Assembly: GCA_028564705.1 (NCBI GenBank)
Contig: JAPXFQ010002706.1
Span: 1,922,001-1,986,000, forward strand
Length of the DNA: 64,000 bases
From: Apricaphanius iberus
Lineage: Eukaryota; Chordata; Actinopteri; Cyprinodontiformes; Aphaniidae
Direction: 5' to 3'
In this document: in pieces, positions 57,628 through 64,000 of the stretch
How positions within the stretch are numbered: position 1 is the stretch's first letter
How the letters are laid out: each line of letters starts with the position of its first letter
The notes under the pieces: generated by a model
Told to the model about the DNA's origin: nothing
Databases searched by the model: none
Seen by the model: only the letters and a program-made list of their open reading frames with translations
Made by a program: the position numbers and the translations under genes

Positions 57628-57802
57628 AGTGGAAAAAGAAGAAAAAAGAGGGGAAAATCCGTCCCAGGGAGGTTGTCCAGTATCCTTAGGGTGAAGAAAT
57701 AAAATAGAAATAAAGAGGAAAGGGAGAGCAAGAGAGAGAAAGAGAGCAGGAGTAGAGGAAAAACACGTCCTGCTCCTTCGACAGTCACACCATCTACCAT
57801 CT

Positions 57803-57872
57803 ATGATAGTATCTCGTGCCCTTGAGATAGTATCTTGTGGCCTTAAGATAGTATCTCATCTCCTCAAGATGA
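57803..57872 (+). repeat. Continuation of the 22-bp minisatellite
   Basis: ATAGTATCTCGTGCCCTTGA and two further units continue the array at 54655-54786. One reversed unit (ATCTTGAGGCCACGAGTTAC) lies at 58478. Confidence 0.85.
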
Positions 57873-58649
57873 CAAACTGTGTGATACATTGAAAAATTGT
57901 TATTAAACTATGTAATACCTCACATCCTGTGCAATATTCTCTGTTTTAATATTCAGTGTGCAACATAGTTTGCTGCAGTTCTGCTTCTATTTATTTACTA
58001 GCACTGTTCATCTTCTAGGCTGCATATCCATAGTCTTTTTTATTATTATTTATATTTTATAGCCTTAATTTATACATTTTACATCCATATTCTATCGTTG
58101 TTTACTTACCAACATCTATTATTATTGATATTAATTGAAATGTTTTGATGTGCACATTAACTGTGACACAAGAATTGTCCCCCAGGTTATCAATACCATC
58201 AATAAAGATAAAAGTTTATCTGATTTTGATTTTAAGTTAGGCTATAGTGGAGTGTGCAGAGACGGTTTCATTAATTATTGAAGTGTTTCACATCTTGGTA
58301 GTTTTGTATGTAAGAAAAGCATGTGTCCATGTAGCCAATGGAAAATCGTCAGCATAGGGCATTCTATTAGCCTACCAAAAAATGCCTTAAGCTGGTGGCA
58401 GCTTTAACATGAGGGTGCACACTCTGCTTTATGAATACAAGCTGCTCCATTGTGCATTCTGCTTTTGTATACACTTATCTTGAGGCCACGAGTTACTAGC
58501 TAGCAGATGCTAATGCTCCTCCATCCTCAGCCACTTCAGTGTAAATACAGAGACTTGAAGCTGTACAATCCGGGTTTAGGTCAGTGTTAGAAACACCTCC
58601 CTTATTAGAATAAACTTCTGTAAATCTATAAATAAATGTGATCTAGAGA

Positions 58650-59420
58650 TGTGTCAATAAATAAATAAATGGGGGAATAAATAAATATGGAAATAAATAA
58701 ATGGGGATAGATAAATACATGTGAAGATGGATAATAAATAAATGTAGAGATCAATAAATAAATATGGAATTAAATAATTCAGTAGATGTGTAATAAATAA
58801 ATTAATAAATGTGCAAATAAATGAATAAAAGTGTAAATTAGTGAATAAATGTGTAAGTAAACATTTCAATAAATAAATGTGGACATATATAATCAAATAG
58901 ATGTGTAAATAAATAATTAAATGAATGTGGAAATAAATAATTAAATGAATGCAAAAATAAACATAGCAACAAATAACTAAATAGATAATTAAATGTGTAA
59001 AAAATTATGTGAATAAATAAATAATTAAATGTGTAAATAAAATACACATGAAAATAAGTAAAAATGTTAAATAAATAAATGTGGAAATATGTTACTGGTT
59101 CTTTCATGTATTTCCACATATATTTAATTAGTTCTCTCTTTATTTTTATATATTATATTGAACCATTTATTTATTCATTACCATATTTATTTATTTAGTT
59201 CTTTATTTACAAATGTATTTTCAAACTGATTTATTTGTTTAACTCTAATTTTCTCTATTTATTTATATATTTACAAATGTATTTTACATGTTTTTTATTT
59301 TTTTATTCCTGCATTTATTTATTCCCAAATTGATGAATTTTTTTTATATTTATTTATGTATTTACAAATATATTTTCTCACTTATTTAGTTATTGATATC
59401 CACATTTATTTATTTATTGT
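58650..59420. repeat. AT-rich minisatellite with inverted halves
   Basis: 58650-59088 is built of AATAAATAAATGTGGA-type units on the plus strand; 59106-59420 is built of the complementary CACATTTATTTATT type. The switch point is near 59098. No coding content despite long minus-strand open frames. Confidence 0.9.
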
Positions 59421-59818
59421 CAATTATGGCAGAGTTGGAACTCGATACATACCAACCTTCCTTAGTTTGGTAATTTTTCAAAAAATACATAAACAGTTTT
59501 TGAGATATCTTTTTGAGGACCTCAAGAGATGCTGATTGATGCAAAGCAACAGCTGAATTTATGAAATTGCTTTGAAGTTCAATCGGTTACCTTATCAGAG
59601 TAACTATTCTCTCCTAGAGAAAGTTCGGACGTTTGGTTTTCTCAAAGTACATTTAAAGGGAGGAAGTTGTAACCAGAGTGTAATTTTCTTTCAGGCATTC
59701 ACGTCAGGCAGTTGGATTCTTGAAGTAGCAGTACAGTTTATTTCTGCTGTATTCAATTCAATGTAATTGAAAAATACTTTAACAATCCCAAAGAAAATGT
59801 AATTAATTTATTTATCCT

Positions 59819-60838
59819 GTACAAGTGAAACTCAGAATACGAATATTGTGCAAAAGTTAGCTTATTTTAGTAATAACACTTAAAAGGTAAAGCTAATATA
59901 TGATATAGACTCATTATATGCAAAACAAAATATTTCTTGTCTTTATTTGTATAATTTTGTTGAATATGGATTACAGTTTATGAAAACCCCAAAATAATAT
60001 ATCAGAAAATAATATTTTGAATATGTTGATTATTTAGGCTCAAAGTGTTACACTCATCAGTTAATTAATTTAAAACACCTGCAAAAGGGTCAGGGTCTGG
60101 TTCAGTATGAATCACAATCAAGAGGAAGATCGCTGACCTGACAGTTGTACAGAAAACCATTTTTGACACCCTACAAAAGTTTGGGAAGTCTTAAAATGTA
60201 GTTGCAATAAAAGTTGGATGTTCCCAAAGTGCTATATCACAGCACATTAATAGAAAGTAATGTATAAGAGAAAAGTGTGAAAGAAACTGCCATAATTGAC
60301 AATAAATACACACAAACATCAGGAATGACTGCAACCTAGGAGAGGATTGTCAGGAAAAGGGCAGAGTCAATGCAGACATCTAACAGGACAGTATGGAGCA
60401 CTTCATACTTCTTTCTGCAGACAAGCTTTATAAAGATACTGACTTTATTTTCCAGCTGGACTTCGTATTTGCCAACACTTCCAAAAGTACCAAAACCTAG
60501 TTTAATGACCATGGAATTACGGTGCTTTAGTGGCCGGCACACTTGGCTGACCTGAACCTCAAAAAGAATCTATGGCGTATTGCCTAAAGAAAGATGAGTC
60601 ATGAAACCGAACAATGTAGAAGAAAAGAAGGATGCAATTGACTTCCATAACACCTCAGCAGTGCCACAGACATCTATGTCATGTATCTATGTCATACCTT
60701 GTGGAGGCAGTAATTGGGGATTTTGCGATCTCAAGATGGGATTGGTCAGATATTTTCACATTTTTTATTGCTATATTATCTATATATGCTATATATCTAT
60801 ATTTAGCTGACGAGCTGCACTGATTTTTAGGAAAGTAC
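59819..60838 (+). mobile_element. Fossil Tc1 element
   Basis: The left arm begins TGTACAAGTGAAACTCAG and carries GATATAGACTCATTATATGC and TATGAAAACCCCAAAATAAT. The transposase region reads GATCGCTGACCTGACAGTTG (near 60129) and AAGTTGGATGTTCCCAAAGT, matching the start and first helix-turn-helix of the Tc1 at 9569. Later ACACCTCAGCAGTGCCACAG (60649) is the C-terminal block. Large central parts are missing. Confidence 0.78.
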
Positions 60839-60839
60839 C

Positions 60840-61245
60840 TCCTATTTATGTTATGTTAATTACCACAAATCGGAGAGCATATTAAACATAGTTCTAATAT
60901 GTATAAACTTCAATAAATATGTTCAACCGTACTATAATAAAGGCAAACTCACCTTCTGGCATTTACACGCAACAAAAAACAGAAATAAACAGAGAAAAAC
61001 TGCTCGCTCTTGCAGCAAGTGGGAAGAAAAATGGCAGACATTAAGCTTCACCTGTGCTGTGTACAAATAGCGTCAGATATCTGCTGAGTTCAGGAGCATA
61101 TGATATTTCAACTTATAGTGAAAACAGTAATAAATCTGCAACTTACAAACTTAGAACAATGTGGCCTTTCTAACAGGTACTTACTCAACAATATAGAGTG
61201 AATATGATCCTATGAAAGTGGAGGGCAGTATTGTATGTGTATATA

Positions 61246-61292
<47 letters not shown>

Positions 61293-62182
61293 CAACTTAT
61301 ATATATATATAGCTTTTTTAGGAAATGAAGTAAAAAAAAGTAAACAGTTCTAAAGGTTTTTTTTTCTTCATCTTATTCAAAGATGTTAAAAGTTCCTTAA
61401 GGTACAAGCTTTGAACTGCCCACATTTTGTAAAGCTTCTAAACTTTTCAATATCTCTGTCTGAAACCAAAAAGAAACTTTCATTTTTTTTTTTTACATGC
61501 TTAGAAGTGGTTTTTTTCTGCTTGCACAAAGTACCACAGCAATGTCCTAATTTTAATCTATTCAGACTTTTGACTTTAAACCTTTCTGATTCTACGTTTA
61601 TAGTTTGACAACAATCAGATCTATGTTAAATATTGTAGGTTACTATATTATATACGGTACGGTATTTCTGTTCTTACGGATGCCATAATGCATAGACTAG
61701 GATTTTTGTTTAATTAAATCCTAAACTAATAACAATAAAAATGTATTACCCCAAATGTTTGTTTGTTTGTTTATTTAACAGGGTCATTTTGCAAAAATAT
61801 TAAAGATGTTTACCCAGATTTGCAGAGATTTGCAGTCCCTGACCAAATGGAAAATATTTTACATTTTTAATATGAATGTATAAATGTAGCTAGAACTCCA
61901 AGTTGTGTCCAAAATGCACACCTTGAAAATTCCTCCTCATTTCCTTGAAATATTTTTGGAATACAGCTGATTTGTTCATAGTAGATTAATTGGTTTTGAT
62001 TTGCTTTTAAGAGAAATATTTTCCTTTAACAATGCTGTCTGTGAAATAGGATTGTCTGAAGTATGAAGTTTTTCATACTTAAAAGCTGTAATGATTGTTT
62101 TCCTGTTTTTTTCTGCATTGGGTAATTTGCTCCTGTCCATGGTTTGTTTTTAAGGGTTGTCTGTTGCTATTCTCTTTGGCAG
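60840..62182 (+). other. Intronic stretch before the nf1 exon
   Basis: Apart from the TA microsatellite, no gene or classified repeat is seen. The pyrimidine tract and AG at 62170-62182 form the nf1 acceptor. Confidence 0.5.
61239..61311. repeat. (TA)n microsatellite
   Basis: Alternating TA runs broken by single changes and by TTCAACTT at 61291-61298. Confidence 0.95.
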
Positions 62183-62462
62183 GTTATTGGTCGGATGTGT
62201 AAGATCATAGACAAGACATGCCTGTCACCAACTCCTACGCTGGAACAGCACCTTATGTGGGATGACATTGCCATCCTGGCCCGCTACATGCTCATGCTGT
62301 CCTTTAACAACTCTCTGGATGTTGCAGCCCATCTTCCATACCTGTTCCATGTAGTGACACTGCTAGTAGCCACTGGGCCACTGTCCCTTAGAGCTTCTAC
62401 CCATGGTTTGGTTATCAACATTATTCACTCCCTGTGCACCTGCTCACAGCTCAGCTTCAGTG
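62183..62462 (+). CDS. nf1: Neurofibromin exon (human old exon 33 / new 42)
   Basis: The 280-bp exon reads VIGRMCKIIDKTCLSPTPTL, then WDDIAILARYMLMLSFNNSL, AAHLPYLFHVVTLLVATGPL and NIIHSLCTCSQLSFS, ending on one base of a Glu codon before GTAAGA. It corresponds to human residues about 2029-2122 (helical repeats). Length and phase match the human exon as I recall it. Confidence 0.97.
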
Positions 62463-62648
62463 GTAAGAACTAATATAATACTAATATAGTAATATTTGCC
62501 TGCTTATTGGTTAGATTTAGAAAACTTTTTTAATAACCATTTAAAGAAGCTTTGAAATAGACTGGTTTCAAAATATATCAGTCATACACAAACATAAAAT
62601 AAAAATCTTGCATCTCATGATATTTTTTTTTGTTTTAAATTATTACAG
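62463..62648 (+). other. nf1: nf1 intron, 186 bp
   Basis: GTAAGA to AAATTATTACAG. AT-rich, nothing else seen. Confidence 0.95.
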
Positions 62649-62863
62649 AGGAGACAAAGCAGGTTTTGAGGCTGAGCCTGACAGAGTTTTCATTGCCAAA
62701 GTTCTATCTGCTTTTTGGCATCAGCAAAGTCAAGTCAGCTGCTGTCATTGCCTTCCGCTCCAGCTACAGAGACCGCTCTTTCTCACCAGGCTCTTATGAA
62801 AGGGAAACCTTTGCCCTGTCCTCTCTGGAGACCGTAACTGAGGCCTTACTGGAAATTATGGAG
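62649..62863 (+). CDS. nf1: Neurofibromin exon (human old exon 34 / new 43)
   Basis: The 215-bp exon completes a Glu codon and reads [40 protein letters not shown], then [20 protein letters not shown] and ends LLEIME before GTCAGA. It matches human residues about 2122-2193. The next nf1 exon lies beyond the right edge, more than 1.1 kb away. Length and phase match human as I recall. Confidence 0.97.
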
Positions 62864-64000
62864 GTCAGATAATTTTGCATCTAGTAATTAGGACTAGGGC
62901 TGGATGATAATTCTATAGCAATATATATCTGTCGATAGACCTGTGGTGCGATAGAAGAAAAAAAAAGTTTATCCTAATTTTTTCAGTATATCCTGTCAGG
63001 TAGCTTAATACGACAATCATTACTTACTTCAAACAAATTATTAACGCTGACCCACGCAGCTCCGTCAGCCACGCCTCTCTCTCGTTTCAAACTACAAAAA
63101 GGATGACATGATTTGAGCTGAAACAGAATTTTTTAAAAGTCTCTAAGCGAACCATCGCTGTAACTTCGCCGCGGTCAGATGTCCCAACAAGGGAGCAGCA
63201 GAGGAAGTTGTTCTGGATAAGTGTTTCAGTGCCCCAGGTAAAGGTTGCGTCCCGTTTTGAACCAATCCTCAACGCACTAAAATACTAAACGTAGCAATAA
63301 TAAAACTACGATTAGCTGTTTTAAGCAGGACTCCCCTTTCCCGGCTTGCTGTGAATCTGTTACAGAGAGCACAGGAAATACCCAGGTGCTAACAACACCT
63401 GTGGCTTTTAAAATGTCCCCTCGGTTCTGCTCCCGGTCCTCAGAAGCAAAAAAAACACTTTAAAAAACACAACTGGGGGTGAATAGACCTGCTGGCTTTA
63501 GCTCTCTTCTCTGTAGTGACTATCTGGTTAGCTTTAGGCAACAGCCGAACCACAACTGAACTGAAATTGAATAAACTTTATTAGGGCTGCAACTAAAGAT
63601 TATTTTCATAATCAATCTGTCAATTACTTTTATGATTAATCAATTAATTGCTTTTATTAAAAATTATATTTGTCAATTACTTTCACCTATATAAATTATT
63701 ACGAACACATTTTCCATTAAGAACGATGTAGACACGAGAATTGTGCGGTTCACTGCAGTCTATTTTTTTGGAGCTGAAAACAGTTAACAGTGTAAAATGA
63801 GTGTAACAGTGTAAGATATTCGTGCAGAGTAATTTTTAGGCATATAAATACAAAATGAAGTAGAATTCCATACAAATTAATGTACAGCATATTAACAAAA
63901 AATATATCAGCCCATGAAATGAAAATACATTTTCATTTCGGAACATTGGGGCTCTCAGAATTTATTAACCAACCTTCACTAAACACAACATTTTCATAGT
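62864..64000 (+). other. nf1: nf1 intron, 3' part outside window
   Basis: Starts GTCAGA. Contains repeat termini ACTAGGGCTGGATGATAATT (62892) and TTAGGGCTGCAACTAAAGAT (63580) of kinds common in fish, and the inverted repeat copy at 63800-64000. No exon was seen. Confidence 0.8.
63800..64000 (-). repeat. Dispersed repeat, inverted copy of 52455-52640
   Basis: Minus-strand text ATGTTGTGTTTAGTGAAGGT, CATTTCATGGGCTGATATAT and TTAATATGCTGTACATTAAT matches the plus-strand copy; it runs off the window. Confidence 0.85.

Larger units (their letters stand above)
54786..57800 (-). mobile_element. L2 LINE, minus strand, with deletion and nested L2 piece
   Basis: The 3' end is at the left (minus-strand tail TACAAATAAAATTGCCTTGT). 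Going up the minus strand: connector region (55860-56320), endonuclease (56640-56940), fused esterase (56940-57110), ORF1 N terminus (57229-57627). A plus-strand L2 piece (55090-55815) sits within it, where reverse transcriptase would be expected. Confidence 0.75.
25109..62182 (+). other. nf1: nf1 intron, 37 kb, dominated by mobile DNA
   Basis: GTAAGT at 25109 to the acceptor CTCTTTGGCAG at 62182; flanking exons join in phase 0. No host gene was recognised inside. Contents are listed individually; unassigned stretches remain at 25109-26640, 38060-39650, 49300-51820 and 60840-62182. Confidence 0.9.

Noticed and set aside
58654..59119. Minus-strand open frames of 80-93 codons rich in Tyr, Leu, Phe
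   Set aside because: They are readings of the AATAAATAAATG minisatellite, where stops are absent by periodicity.
25109..62182. An additional host gene nested in the 37-kb intron
   Set aside because: All recognisable coding pieces are mobile-element proteins; the only unexplained frame is 31307-31645, which is reported separately at low confidence.

Overview
The window is vertebrate, almost certainly teleost fish, nuclear DNA. It holds the middle of a neurofibromin gene (nf1, + strand). Seven coding exons are visible (433, 341, 203, 194, 141, 280 and 215 bp). All have consensus splice sites, are open in one continuous frame, and encode the second half of the Sec14-like module, the PH-like module and part of the following helical-repeat region. 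As I recall the human gene, these lengths and codon phases equal old exons 28-34 (new 37-43). The teleost call rests on the protein divergence and on the load of fish-type Tc1, hAT, Kolobok, Harbinger, L2, L1 and RTE repeats. I cannot name the species or say whether this is nf1a or nf1b.

The intron before the first exon (1-12589, partial) carries two nested genes on the opposite strand, each with its whole coding region in one exon: an EVI2B-like gene (4431-5537) and an EVI2A-like gene (11481-12113). Order and orientation match the human NF1 intron; the third nested human gene, OMG, would lie beyond the left edge. The same intron holds a wrecked L1, a Harbinger-like remnant with a histone-type 3' stem-loop, and a Tc1 element whose catalytic triad is broken.

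From 13.4 to 24.7 kb, two introns are filled by nested DNA transposons: a 2.9-kb hAT containing a deleted Tc1, an old Tc1 split by a short inverted-repeat element, an hAT MITE with a perfect 8-bp target duplication, and a Harbinger-type MITE with TTA duplications. From 25.1 to 62.2 kb lies one 37-kb intron. It holds a Kolobok-type element with a broken THAP finger, a perfect 29-bp hairpin next to an unrecognised membrane/coiled-coil ORF, a RecQ-like helicase scrap, several L2 LINEs (one with two later insertions in its 3' part, another lying inside a minisatellite), Tc1 fossils, and an AT-rich minisatellite that reverses orientation. Two further nf1 exons follow at 62.2-62.9 kb, and the window ends in repeats.

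The functional cargo is therefore one host gene plus two nested antisense genes. Nearly everything else is mobile DNA in various stages of decay. I saw no rRNA gene, functional tRNA gene, CRISPR array or prokaryotic-type operon.
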